Assembly (NCBI GenBank): GCA_002104905.1
Contig: MCFE01000202.1
Span: 1 to 64,000, forward strand
Direction: 5' to 3'
Length of the DNA stretch: 64,000 nucleotides
Source of the DNA: Basidiobolus meristosporus CBS 931.73
Taxonomy: Eukaryota > Basidiobolomycota > Basidiobolomycetes > Basidiobolales > Basidiobolaceae
Shown: piece after piece, positions 40,436 to 50,689 of the stretch
How the letters are laid out: every line of letters starts with the position of its first letter
How positions within the stretch are numbered: the first letter of the stretch is position 1
Notes under the pieces: model-generated
Told to the model about the DNA's origin: nothing
Seen by the model: the letters and a program-made list of their open reading frames with translations, nothing else
The model's database searches: none
Position numbers and translations under genes: made by a program

Positions 40436-41599
40436 TCAAATATCATCAATCCAAGGTATGGGGTACTTATTCTTGACGGTAACTGAGTTCAGGGCTCTGT
40501 AGTCAATGCACATCCTAAGTGTTCCATCCTTCTTTTTCACAAAAAGCACTGGTGCTCCCCAGGGTGACTTGCTGAGCATGATGTATCCTTGCTCCAATAG
40601 ATGATCAATTTGCCTCTTCATTTCCTCCAATTCCAATGGACTTATTCTGTAAGGTGTCTTGCTCACTGGAGGGCTATCTCCTGTGTCAATGGCATGATCC
40701 ACATCTCTGACTAGTGGTTGGCTTACAAGCTCATCTGGAAACACGTCTGAATATTTCTTCAAGAGAGTCTGGACCTGCTGCGGTGCTGGGGTAGAGGAAT
40801 CCTCTTGTAAAACCGCCATGAGGAACATCTGAGTTCCTTTTTTAAGCTCTCTACAGAACTGCGTCTTGCTAAACTCACTTGTCTTGCACACACTGGAATT
40901 GACCAAGTTGAAATCCAGCCTGGAAGGTAATAGCTCATAGGTCTTGTTGTCTTTTTGGATCTGGGTAGCATGGGTTCTCCAGTTGATTGATGGATTACAA
41001 CAAAATAGCCAGGTTTTTCCAATTACAAGGTCAAACTTGCAGTTCCCTAATATATAGGCCTGTAGGTCTTCTTCATGGTCATTGATCTTCATTCTAACTG
41101 GCTGGGTAATATGTTTGATTGTGTGAGAATTCCCATCAGTTGTGGAGACTGAAGTTGATTTGGTAGGTTCCAAGTTGATTCCAGCTTTCAGAGCAAATTG
41201 CTCTGACATGTACTCATGAGATGCTCCTGAGTCAATCATGATCTTGGCAGGTACTCCATTGATTACTCCATTCAAGTATAATAGCTGTCCTGAGTTTGAG
41301 GTCATCTGGGATAGGTATTCTTCTGTCATGTGGAAGGTGAGTTCTGACTCTTCTTCAAGCTCATCTTCCACATTACTGTGTTCATGGGACTCAATATGGC
41401 TGAAAGTTCTTGTTGGCTGGTGTCCATTTCTTCTCTGAGGGCAGTACTTTGCAATATGTCCCTGCTGGTGGCAACTGAAGCAAAGTCCTTTCTTCTTATA
41501 TTCTTCTGAGGTAGGATTCTTCTGCATAGCGTCTATTTCCATTGGTACTGCTTCTGACTCTTTTCTTTCATAATGATTGTAGCCTTTCTGATTAGTCAC
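40436..41599 (-). pseudogene. Gypsy-E1 gag C-terminus, protease and RT start (387 codons)
   Basis: Minus strand. Zinc knuckle [14 protein letters not shown] (CX2CX4HX4C) at residues 40-53; retropepsin motif [11 protein letters not shown] with Asp about 123; RT entry from about residue 310 ([21 protein letters not shown]) to [19 protein letters not shown]. In one frame with gag upstream and RT downstream, so E encoded one gag-pol protein. Preceded by a TAG at 41603 where sister E5 has Lys (GVGKPTMTNQ). Confidence 0.85.
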
Positions 41600-42249
41600 T
41601 GTAGGCTACCCAACTCCAAATATAGCTGAGTCATAGTCAATGGCAATCTTGATGGCTTCTTCAATAGTCTGAGGTCTTTGGTAATTCACTTCCTTGCAAG
41701 TTTTCTCTTTCAACCCATCAATAAAGTATTTAACTTGATCCAAGGGGTCCATTCTTTCAATTTGTCCAAGTAGACATCTGTACTCATAGATGTATTCTTG
41801 AACCATTCCTTTATGTCTGAGTGTCTTTAACTTCCTTCTTAGTAGTGTCTGCTGGTGTGGGGGTCAAAAGCATCCTGAATTTCCAACACAAACTCATCCC
41901 AGGTAGAGATTGTAGAGCATCCCATCATAGTGGCTGACCTGATCTTGTTGTGGTACTACTGTAAAGCTGCATCTGCAAGGTAAGAAACTGCATAACGCAA
42001 CTTGCTCTCTGGAGCAAATCCTTTAGCTTTAAAAGCTTCTTCAATCTGAAAGAGCCAAGTTCCCAGGTTTTCATTGACTCTGCCATGGTACCAGTTGACC
42101 TTCACACTAAAGTTGCTCTTGACAAGGCTTTGCTGGCTCTGAGCCATGGTAGTCATTCCTTGTTGCTGTTGGCTGAGGATCTGGAGTAACTGTTGCTGTT
42201 GGGCCAGGATTTGCTGCATGGTATTCTTCCATTCTTGATTGTCCAACAT
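41600..42249 (-). pseudogene. Gypsy-E1 gag N-terminus
   Basis: Minus strand, start MLDNQEWKNTMQQILAQQQQ near the 5' LTR; Gln-rich N-terminus, then HGRVNENLGTWLFQIEEAFKA, DAALQ, and after a stop and frameshift EYIYEYRCLLGQIERMDPLDQV. Typical Ty3/gypsy capsid text. The frameshift between 41956 and 41806 means it cannot be translated through. Confidence 0.85.
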
Positions 42250-42307
42250 CTTAAGGGTGGTTTTGTCTTTCTTCAGGTAGGAGGTTTCTGGTTATTGCTG
42301 CTACCAA

Positions 42308-42650
42308 TGTTACAAGTCTTGGTATAAGAGTTGTAGAGAAATAGGGAGTTTAGCTAGTATTGTATTCACTGATACTTGAACTGATATTTATTGAGGTTCC
42401 AGCAGCTCCTTATATACATTTTGCCAGATAAATTACTGACTAATTGTATTTCCTAATGTAGGTTGTGGCTGATGGCTCATTTGATTGCATCATCATCACC
42501 CAAAAAAATCTTACTTAATATATCTATTTCTGTCTGATAAGGATCTGCTGATTCGTTTGCTTACTAATGCTACTGATTTCATAGATAATACTGATATACT
42601 GATAACTTAAACATATACTAATTGATTTGACTAGAAACTGATCCAACTTA
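42308..42650 (-). repeat. Gypsy-E1 5' LTR, outer end deleted
   Basis: Matches 37739-38083 and ends ...AACTTAAA, lacking the last 25 bases or so up to TAACA and the expected target duplication. Joined to E5 gag at about 42651. Confidence 0.85.
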
Positions 42651-45600
42651 AATGTGAATTATCAAAGACCTCAGACTATTGAAGATGCCTTCAAGATTGC
42701 CATTGACTATGACTCAGCTATGTTTGGAGTTGGGAAGCCCACAATGACTAATCAGAGAGGCTACAATCACTATGAAAGAAGACAATCAGAAGCAGCGCCA
42801 ATGGAAATAGATGCTGTACAGAAGAATCCTACCTCCAAAGAATGTAAGAAGAAAGGACTCTGCTTTAATTGCCACCAGCAGGGACATATTGCAAAGTACT
42901 GCCCTCAGAGAAGAAGTGGAAACCAGCCATCAAGAACCTTCAACCATATTGAAGCCCTTGAGCAAAGTAACATGGAGAATAAACTTGAAGTAGATTCAGA
43001 ACTCACCTTCCATATGACAGAAGAATACCTTTCCCAGATGACCTCAAACTCAGGAACGCTATTATACTTGAATGGAGTAATCAATGGAGTACCTGCCAAA
43101 ATCATGATTGACTCAGGAGCATTGCACAAGTACATGTCAGAGCAATTAGCTTTGAAATCTGGAATCAACTTAGAACCCACCAAATCAACTTCAGTCTCAC
43201 AGCTGATGGGAATGCTCACATAATCAACCATATTACTCAGCCAGTAATGATAAAGATCAATGACCATGAAGAAGATCTACAGGCCTATATATTTTGGAAC
43301 TGCAAGTTTGACTTTGTACTTGGGAAAACCTGGCAAATCTTGTCATAATCCATCAATCAACTGGAGAACCCATGCTACTTAGATACAGAAGGACAATAAG
43401 ACCTACAAGCTATTACCTGCCAGACTGGATTTTAACTTGGTCAATTCCAGTTTGTGTGAAACAAGTGAGCTTGGCAAGACACAGCTCTGTAGAGAACTAA
43501 GAAAAGGCACCAAGATGTTCCTCATGACAGTATTACAGGAGGATTCCTCTACACCAGTACCCCAGAAGGTGCAGACTCATTGGAAGGATTATTCAGACGT
43601 ATTTCCAGATGAACTTGTAAGCGTACCACCAGTCAGAGATGTATATCATGCCATTGACACAGGAGATAGCCCCCCAGTGAGTAAGACACCTTATAGAATG
43701 AGTCCATTGGAGCTGGAAGAGATGAAGAGACAAATAGATCAGTTATTGAGGCAAGGATATATCAGACCCAGCAGGTCACCTTGGGGAGCACCAGTTCTTT
43801 TTGTGAAGAAGAAGGATGGAACTCTTAGGATATGTATTGACTACAGAGACCTCAACTGAGTGACTGTGAAGAATAAGTGCCCCATACCTCCAATTGATGA
43901 GCTTTGGACCTACTCAATGGAGCCACTATATTCAGCAAGATTGACCTCATGTCAGGAAACAACCAGATTAGGGTGAAGTCAGAAGATATCCTTAAGACAG
44001 CATTCCGGACCAGATATGGCCATTATAAGTACTTAGTCATGATTTTTGGCCTCACCAATGACCCTGCAACATTCATGACACTGATGCAGACCATCTTCCA
44101 GGAGTACTTAAACAGGTTTGTGATAATCTACCTGGATGACATATTGATATACAGCAAGACAGAAGAGGATCATGTGGTGCACATTGAAAAGGTCTTGAAG
44201 AAGCTAAGAGAGAACAAGCTATATGGCAAGCTAGCCAAGTGTGAATTCTTCAAGGAACATGTCAAATACCTGGGACACATAGTGACTAGCACAGGAGTGA
44301 CCTTAGACCCTAAGAAGGTTCGAGTTATCAAGAATTTGAAGCAGCCCCATAGCATATCAGAACTCAGATCATTCCTTGGAAAGGTGTCCTATTATCGGAG
44401 ATTTGTCAAGTCTTTTGCAAGTATTGCAGCCCCTTTAACTGATATCCTCTAGAAAGACAATGCCTACAAGTGGGACATAGCTTGTGAGACTGCCTTCCAG
44501 ACGCTCAAGAATGAACTTGCTAAACTACCAAGCTTAAGAATACCAGACTTCAGAAAAGAGTTCACTCTGTGCACAGATGCTTCAGATTATGCAATTGGTG
44601 GAGTGCTGAGCCAAGGACACACAGGAAAGGACTACCCTGTTGCCTTTGAATCCAAGAAACTGAACTCAGCAGAACAAAACTATCAAGTCCATGAAAAGGA
44701 GATGCTTGCTATGGTACACTGTTTGAAGACATGGAGATGCTATATTGAAGGAGTCAAATGCACTGTGAAGACTGATCATGCCTCCCTCAAGTATATATTT
44801 GCTCAGAAGGTACTCTCTAGAAGAATGAAAAGATGGAGTGAATACATTCAGCAATTTGACTTAGAGATTGTCTACTGCCCTGGAAAAAACAACACCGTTG
44901 CAGATGCCTTTTCAAGATTAGATCAAGTTGCACAACACAACTTGGTGCATGAATCAGATTGGCCTAGCATATTACCAAAGTACCTAGAGAACCAAGCCAT
45001 TCCTGATGAGGTGAAGGAAGGTATCAAGAAAATAATCCAGGATGAAGTCAGCAAATTTGTTGTACAGGATGAAATACTCTACTGAATTGTTGATGGAAGC
45101 CCTGTTGCCTACTGCCCTTATGTTTCTTGCCTGGATTTAATACATAAGCTACACAATGGATATGGGCATCTAGGAATTGAAGGAACCTAGAGCCTTGTGA
45201 AAGCCAGAGCATGGTGGCCCAGAATGAAACAAGACATTGAGAAGCTAGTGCGAACATGCCCAAATTGCCAAATAAATAAAGGCCAACCACATAGAATTGC
45301 TGAACTTTTTCCCTTGGAGCCTGTCAGACCATTTGAAAGATGGGGAATTGACTTTATTGGAAGACTGCCAACTACCAGGAAATGCTACTGTTGGATCCTA
45401 GTAGTAATTGGCCATGCCACCAAATGGCCAGTTGCTAAAGCTGCACCTATAGTCAGTGAACAAGAAGTTGCAAGTTTCATCTATCATGAGATACTTATGA
45501 AATTTGGATGCCCTGTAGAGATTCTATCCAATAAAGGTGTAAACTTTATGGCAAAGACATTGGAATCTTACCTGGAAATGCAGCAGATCAAACACTTGAA

Positions 45601-46235
45601 AACTTTGGCATATCCTCCCAGAACTAATGGAGTCACAGAACGGTTCAATGGATTATTTGGAAAAATGCTGACCAAGTATGCAAATGGAGTTGTCAGTAGA
45701 TGGGATGAGTATATAGACCAAGCACTCTTTGCATGCAGAGTCAGAGTACACAATACCACCCAGCAATCACCATTTTACTTAGTGTACGGACGTGAACCAA
45801 GGATTCCAGGAGATCTCACACAACCCAAGCTTACAGATGCCTTAGAAGAAGAACTTAGTCAGCCAAGTAGACACCAGCAACTGGAACAAAGATGTCAAGA
45901 GGCACAGACCAAAGTATCTCAAAGTGCAGAAAAGATAAAGCAGAGATTTGATAAGACTATAGCACCAGAAGCATTGCAAGTTGGGAACTTTGTATTGCTA
46001 AGAAACAACACTCTGAAGAAGTTTGAGCCACAATGGACAGGACCATTCAAGATCATCAGAGAATGTCCATTTGCAACTTACCAACTAGTGAACAAAAGAG
46101 GCAATATCCAGGAAGATTTAGTAAATAGGGACAGACTCAAGCTTGCAAGACTTGCTGATAACACTGAACCATCAAGATATTGGTATCACAAGAAAAGAGG
46201 TTCAGGAGTACCCTCTCAACCTTAGTATGGGAGAA
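42651..46235 (+). pseudogene. Gypsy-E5 gag-pol body
   Basis: Plus strand, collinear with E1. Gag/protease 42654-43223 (zinc knuckle [14 protein letters not shown]; protease IMIDSGALHKYM), a frameshift near 43201, protease-RT linker 43437-43859, RT 43904-44452 with intact YLDD (IIYLDDILIYSK), a TAG after LTDIL, RNase H 44603-45085, a TGA, then EGT-TAG-SLV and the integrase 45197-46225 (342 codons). The integrase keeps the first Asp (WGIDFIGRLP) and Glu (NGVTERF), but its second catalytic Asp is Asn (EILSNKGVNF). Inactive. Interrupted in gag by gypsy-E1. Confidence 0.9.
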
Positions 46236-47320
46236 TATTATAATCTGCTGCTTGAATGTTTAAGTTAGATCAGTTTTTAGTCAAATCAATTAGTATATGT
46301 TGAGGTAATCAGTATATCAGTATTATCTAGCAAATCAGTAGCATTAGTCTGCAAATGAATCAGCAGATCCTTATCAGACAGAAATAGGTATATTAGACTT
46401 ACTCCATTGGATAATGCCACATTGAGCCATGAGTGCCAAATGTTGCCATAGTGTGCCAGGGAGGCCAAGTGAGCCTACACTTGGCCTCAGAGTGTGCAGC
46501 ACAGCTCTGCATCTTCATGCAAAGCAGCCCCTGCGTTTCACTCATTGTGATGGAGAAAATCCATTTTTGACCTTTTTTTTTAGGTCAATGTTGTAAAGGA
46601 TGTGTAAGTGCACACAAGGATTGAAGATATGCATCTGGTACTCAATACCGATGGCACTCTGAATCTAGCTTCTGTGGCTTGTAACATGTCACAAAAATGC
46701 ATGGCACTATCTGGCACCATAAGTGCTTTGTATTGATCTTACTTTAGGGCTAATATTTAAATATAGTGCTGGATAGTACCAGTGGACCAAGATAGTGCCA
46801 TGCATTTTTGTGACATGTTATAAGCAACAAGAGCTAGGTTCAGATTGCCATGGGTATTGAGTACCAGATGTATATCATCAACCCTTTAGTGCTCTTACAC
46901 ATCCTGCACCATATTGGTCCACAAAAAAACATCCAAAAATGGATTTTCTCCTGCATCATAGGTGAAACACAAGGGCTGCTTTGCATGAAGTTGCAGTTCT
47001 ATGCTTCACACTCTGTGGCCAAGTATAGGCTCACTTAGCCTCTCTGGCACACTATGGCATCATTGAGCACTCATGGCTCAATGTGGCACTATCTAACGCA
47101 ACAAGTCTATTAAGTAGGTTCTTATTGGGTGATGATGATGCAATCAAATGAGTCATCAGCCACAGCCTACATTACAAAATACAATTGGTCAGCAATTCAT
47201 TTGGCAAAATGTATATAAGGAGCGGCTGGAACCTCAATAAAAATCAGTTCAAGTTTTAGTGAATACAATACTAGCTAAACTCCCTAATCCTCTACAACTC
47301 TTATACCAAGACTTGTAACA
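46236..47320 (+). repeat. Gypsy-E5 3' LTR, split by a foldback MITE
   Basis: LTR E parts 46236-46395 and 47108-47320 flank MITE M1. The start is mutated (TATTATAATC for TGTTATGATC); the end is ACTTGTAACA. TATA-like TGTATATAAGGAGC near 47210, AATAAAAATC near 47239. After 47320 comes a transposon F fragment. Confidence 0.85.
46396..47107. mobile_element. Foldback MITE M1 (712 bp, arms of about 330 bp)
   Basis: A nearly complete palindrome: the left arm GACTTACTCCATTGGATAATG and so on is the inverse of the right arm ending GTGGCACTATCTAACGCAAC then AAGTC. TATTA on both sides (46391-46395, 47108-47112) is a perfect 5-bp duplication; the LTR E sequence reads through when M1 is removed. Its termini match the TIRs of transposon F (GACTTGTTCC-TTGGATAGTGCCACA), so F transposase probably mobilised it. 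No coding capacity. Confidence 0.9.
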
Positions 47321-47520
47321 AAGCCAATATACTACTGTATAAGTATCCAAATCCATCACCATGGTTCTTATACTAAGTCTTAACTCATCTTTAGCAAAAT
47401 CTAGACAAAGCCCATTCCCCAGCTCACAAGCATGGTACAGACCAAAAAGTCAATGTTGGATCTATTTTAGTTCTTGCCAAACAATTTCAATAAAGCTATT
47501 TTGTAAGACATAGTGTTTTG
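47321..47520 (+). mobile_element. Transposon F fragment
   Basis: Matches 59065-59265 of F2, the start of the second ORF (CTGTATAAGTATCCAAATCC; CTCACAAGCATGGT). Short and diverged. Confidence 0.65.
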
Positions 47521-47524
47521 ATGC

Positions 47525-47740
47525 TCCAGAGTCAATATACACCATGTGAGACTGAGTGTAGATGAGAAAGGTCTATGCTGAGTGCTTTGAGAATATGCAG
47601 GCTTGTTTATTGAGAGTCACTCTTGTTGAAGTACAAATCTGACTAGTGAATTTTCATTTTGCAGTAGCTGCAAGAAAAATTGCAACTGTTGCCTTTCAAG
47701 GGTCTTGTGTACTTTCTTTGGTGATCATGCGTGCATATAG
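47525..47740 (-). pseudogene. Copia protease and zinc-knuckle scrap
   Basis: Minus strand; near 47545-47525 it reads the protease start (VYIDSGA-type, from GATGCTCCAGAGTCAATATA), and 47690-47640 resembles the zinc-knuckle segment of copia-B3 near 62040. The sequence 47741-47809 shows nothing else. Confidence 0.5.
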
Positions 47741-47809
47741 AAGCATATTCTTATTTCTTACTACTTAAACTGGATTTTCTTAATGCTTGAACCAAAAGCC
47801 TTGCTATTA

Positions 47810-48188
47810 GGTTTGTTCCATTAGACAGTGCTACACTGAGCCATGAGTTCCAAATGATGCCATAGTATAACTGAATGACCAAGTAGATCCATTCTTGGCC
47901 ACAGAGTGTGAAACAGAGTTCTACATCTACATGCTAAATAGCCTCTGTGTTACACTCATTGGGGTGGAGAAAATACCTTTCTTACCTTTTTTGGACTCAA
48001 TGTTGTGCATGAATGATTAGAGCATAGAAGAACTGAAAAGATTAGCTTGATACTCAATACCTATGGCACACTGAATTTAGCTCCTGAGACTGGTAACTTG
48101 TCATAGAACTGCACAGCACTATCTTGGTGCACAAGTACCAACTGGTGCTATATTTAAATATTAGCCCAAAAGTAGAATCTTGTAAAAT
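47810..48188 (+). mobile_element. Foldback MITE M2, one arm plus centre
   Basis: Starts GGTTTGTTCCATTAGACAG, preceded by TATTA (47805-47809), the same pentamer as at M1. Follows the M1 left arm and centre (ATATTTAAATATTAGCCC near 48150) and breaks off near 48188, losing the other arm. Confidence 0.75.
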
Positions 48189-48189
48189 A

Positions 48190-48275
48190 TATTGCACCCA
48201 CATGAATGTAAGATTAAATGATGGCTGACTACAGTATGCAACAGGAATAAAGCTGTGCACCCCTTACATATCCTT
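48190..48275 (+). repeat. Short repeat shared with region X
   Basis: Matches 12790-12870 (CATGAATGTAAGATTAAATG; AATAAAG). Function unknown; possibly the end of an LTR. Confidence 0.45.
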
Positions 48276-48320
48276 GTTATTTAATTGACTCATCATTACC
48301 CAGTTTGATTCTACTTCAAA

Positions 48321-48435
48321 GACTTGTTCTGTTGTATAGTTCCACATTGAGCCATAATTGCTAAATAGTGATATAGTGTGCCTGAGGGGCAAGGTATGCT
48401 TGTACATGACCACAGGTTGTGAGATATAAATATGC
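48321..48435 (+). mobile_element. Foldback MITE M3, terminal piece
   Basis: Starts GACTTGTTCTGTTGTATAG and follows the first 110 bases or so of the M1 left arm (CACATTGAGCCAT; AGTGTGCC). Truncated. Confidence 0.7.
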
Positions 48436-48489
48436 TTGCATCTTAATCAGTAACTTGTACACTTACTGATAGTATCTTGTTAATGAAGT

Positions 48490-48930
48490 GGTTAGTTTGC
48501 TTGTTGGATTTTGCACTTCATTTCCTGGGAGCATCTGTGGAATATTATTTTTGGGGGGCTTTGAATACCTCTCAGGCACAAGTTGCTGTCATTGCTCTTC
48601 AGCATTGGATTGGCAACTTTTCTACAATACTGACCCCAATGCAGTCAAAGGCACTTTGTTCTTTGAACTGGTTCTCTAAGACTTCTTTTCCTATAACATG
48701 GTCAGAATATTCTTTAGCCAAAATATTAACTTTTGGGTGTCATTCCTTTAGCAGTACCCATGTCTTCACCTCCCAAGCATGATAGTGGTCTCTCTCCATC
48801 TTTTCAACAGGGTAAGAAGCTCCATCGATAGCATTGGTCTGGTTTTGTGCAACTTCAAGTTTAGGGCAAGATTGGAAGATGCTATGAAAGCAAGTGCAAC
48901 ATGTGGATTCTACTTGGTGACTTATTACAT
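48490..48930 (-). pseudogene. Copia gag N-terminal fragment
   Basis: Minus strand. Around 48830-48740 it reads AIDGASYPVEKMERDHYHAWEVKTWVL in two short stretches, the position of the WxxW-type gag core, followed by EVLENQFKEQSAFDCIG near 48650 and more. Several stops. Copia-like by pattern; the match to family B is not firm. Confidence 0.5.
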
Positions 48931-48939
48931 TTGAAATTG

Positions 48940-49600
48940 TGGACATAATTGCGCAAACATGAGAATTTTCATTTTATGAGGACCCAAGGTTTGATGATGA
49001 TTAATCAGGTCAATATCTGCAAAACAATCTCCCAGAGCACTAAAGAAGGCCTGCAAGTAGTGGCAGACCTTTTCTTGGCCTCTCTTGCAGTCATAGCTCA
49101 TTAAGGACTATTCAATGAAAAAAGTCCAATAGCCCTGCAGGTTGATGAGATGGAATAAATGGGCAAACAAACTTCTGATGAGGGTGAGATGTGTGTCCAT
49201 GTGAAAAGCTCAACAGACCAGTTGCAGAGCCTTGTATCAGTTCTAGAGTTTAGAATTGAAGATCTGTCAGTAAATTATGTACTTAGAAGGACCCTGGATG
49301 AAGAGCTAAGAGCAATAAGTGCCAATACCAAGGAATAAGAGAATGCCTGGTCAAGTGTTGATAGCTACCACAGGAGGTACTCTATATCCTACAATGCAAA
49401 CACAACCTGTATTGCTGCTATTTCAAAAGGAATGCACACATGTTAAATGGGTGCTTTAAGAAGAGTAATAATCAGCAGAATGAGCTTGACAATGAAAATG
49501 CTGCAACACTTCAAGACACAACCACAAACAAGGTCTCTTTGATGTTGTTGATGCACTTTGAAGTATCTTAAGAATCATCCAGCCCCTAAAAGAAATAATT
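48940..49600 (+). pseudogene. Copia-B gag C-terminal half
   Basis: Plus strand. Reads STDQLQSLVSVLEFRIEDLSV near 49210-49275, then LRRTLDEELRAI and a degenerate Cys/His knuckle near 49400-49460 (CCYFKRNAHMLNGCFKK). The same segment occurs at the right edge of the window (63900-64000). Opposite in orientation to the preceding gag fragment. Confidence 0.65.
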
Positions 49601-49609
49601 GTGATGATG

Positions 49610-50388
49610 TGTTGTGTTGTATTAAGAGTAGTTTGGGGCTTATTCTATAATGTAGAGGCTAATCAACAATATACAACAACTTCCAGTATGCTAATACTGA
49701 AATAGTTTATTGGGAGCTTAATATACCAATAGAAGATACAACTCTCACTAATTTCCTCAACTTAGGCTCAAAATATACTATTGGCAGTGTTTATCACTTC
49801 TACAGTAGTGTTCTGACCTTCTGTGAGCTACTGAGCTTATTTACTTTTATAGTAACCTTTCCTTTTTTGGAAGTCACTTTCCTTTCTGAGAAAATATTTT
49901 CTAATATGGAAGTTCTGAACTCTGCTTTAACCTAAAGGGGTGTCTTCAGAGTGAAGGGGCTTCTTAGAGGGGACTTTTCCAACAGAAAAGTGGTAGTTTC
50001 TTGTAGAACTTAGATTGGATTCTTGTGAGCTTTGCAGTCTCTTTACTGTTGTAGTACTGATCAAAGTCAGAATATTCACGTGACTTCATTGGCTGGTTTT
50101 AAAGTTACATGCTATCAAAGTCACCATAGTAATCCTAGCAATAAGGCAGAGTATATATAATAGTTGGACTCTTTTGGTCATAACTCCTTAAGTACTGCTT
50201 CAAATGAGCTGTTATTTGAAACATATGTTAGCTACTACTTGTTCTGTATGACATAATATTCTTGGGTGGATTGCTTGTCAGGGTCTGGAGTATTTGTCCT
50301 TCAAAGTTGGAAATTCTTGATCTTTGAATTGTGTGTTACAATAGCAAAAAGCAAAATAAAGAAATGAGTGCAATATTGGTTTAGAGCT
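49610..50388 (+). repeat. LTR-like repeat H, copy 2
   Basis: Starts TGTTGTGTTGTATTAAGAG; TATA-like GAGTATATATAATAG near 50147; AATAAAG near 50354. The last shared bases, TTGGTTTAGAGC, could be a primer-binding site (TGG start), which would make this a 5' LTR ending near 50377. Matches 1409-2601 inverted. Confidence 0.6.
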
Positions 50389-50689
50389 ACTGATGCTGTC
50401 AAAAGGATGTCACAAAATTAAAGTTGCATGACTAAGAGTATTGATCCTGTAAATACACTGTGCTATAACTGTACAAAAATAATTACACCTTGGTTTTTGC
50501 ATAAAACTTGGTCAGATTTTTGTATTGCAATAAAGAAAGTGGCTTTTGATTTGTCCTCTACAAATAATATCACTTTATGATCCCAGACACTCAGTCATCT
50601 CCTATGTTTGAGTACATTGATTGCTATTGCCTCTTTTTTATTTTCCTTACCTCCTGACCCAATCAATTCTCTTACTTTTCAGGCATAAA
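50389..50689. other. Unassigned, 300 bp
   Basis: No ORF and no internal match found. If LTR H is a 5' LTR, this would be the start of its internal region. Confidence 0.3.

Larger units (their letters stand above)
37739..42650 (-). mobile_element. Gypsy-E1, Ty3/gypsy retrotransposon inserted in its own relative E5
   Basis: Minus strand. 3' LTR 37739-38106, 5' LTR 42308-42650, the latter lacking its outer 25 bases or so. Primer-binding site next to the 5' LTR reads TTGGTAGCAGCAATAACCAG on the minus strand (TGG start as for a tRNA 3' end). Polypurine tract candidate AGTAGGGGAGAA before the 3' LTR. Order gag, protease, RT, RNase H, integrase; no chromodomain. The gag-pol frame from 41806 to 38117 is continuous apart from five stops, two of which E5 shares. 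Confidence 0.9.

Noticed and set aside
45560-45600. Gly for Asp in VVIGHATKW of E5 integrase as loss of a catalytic acid
   Set aside because: By alignment with known integrases the first catalytic Asp is the one in GIDFIGRLP, which E5 keeps; the decisive lesion is Asn in EILSNKG.
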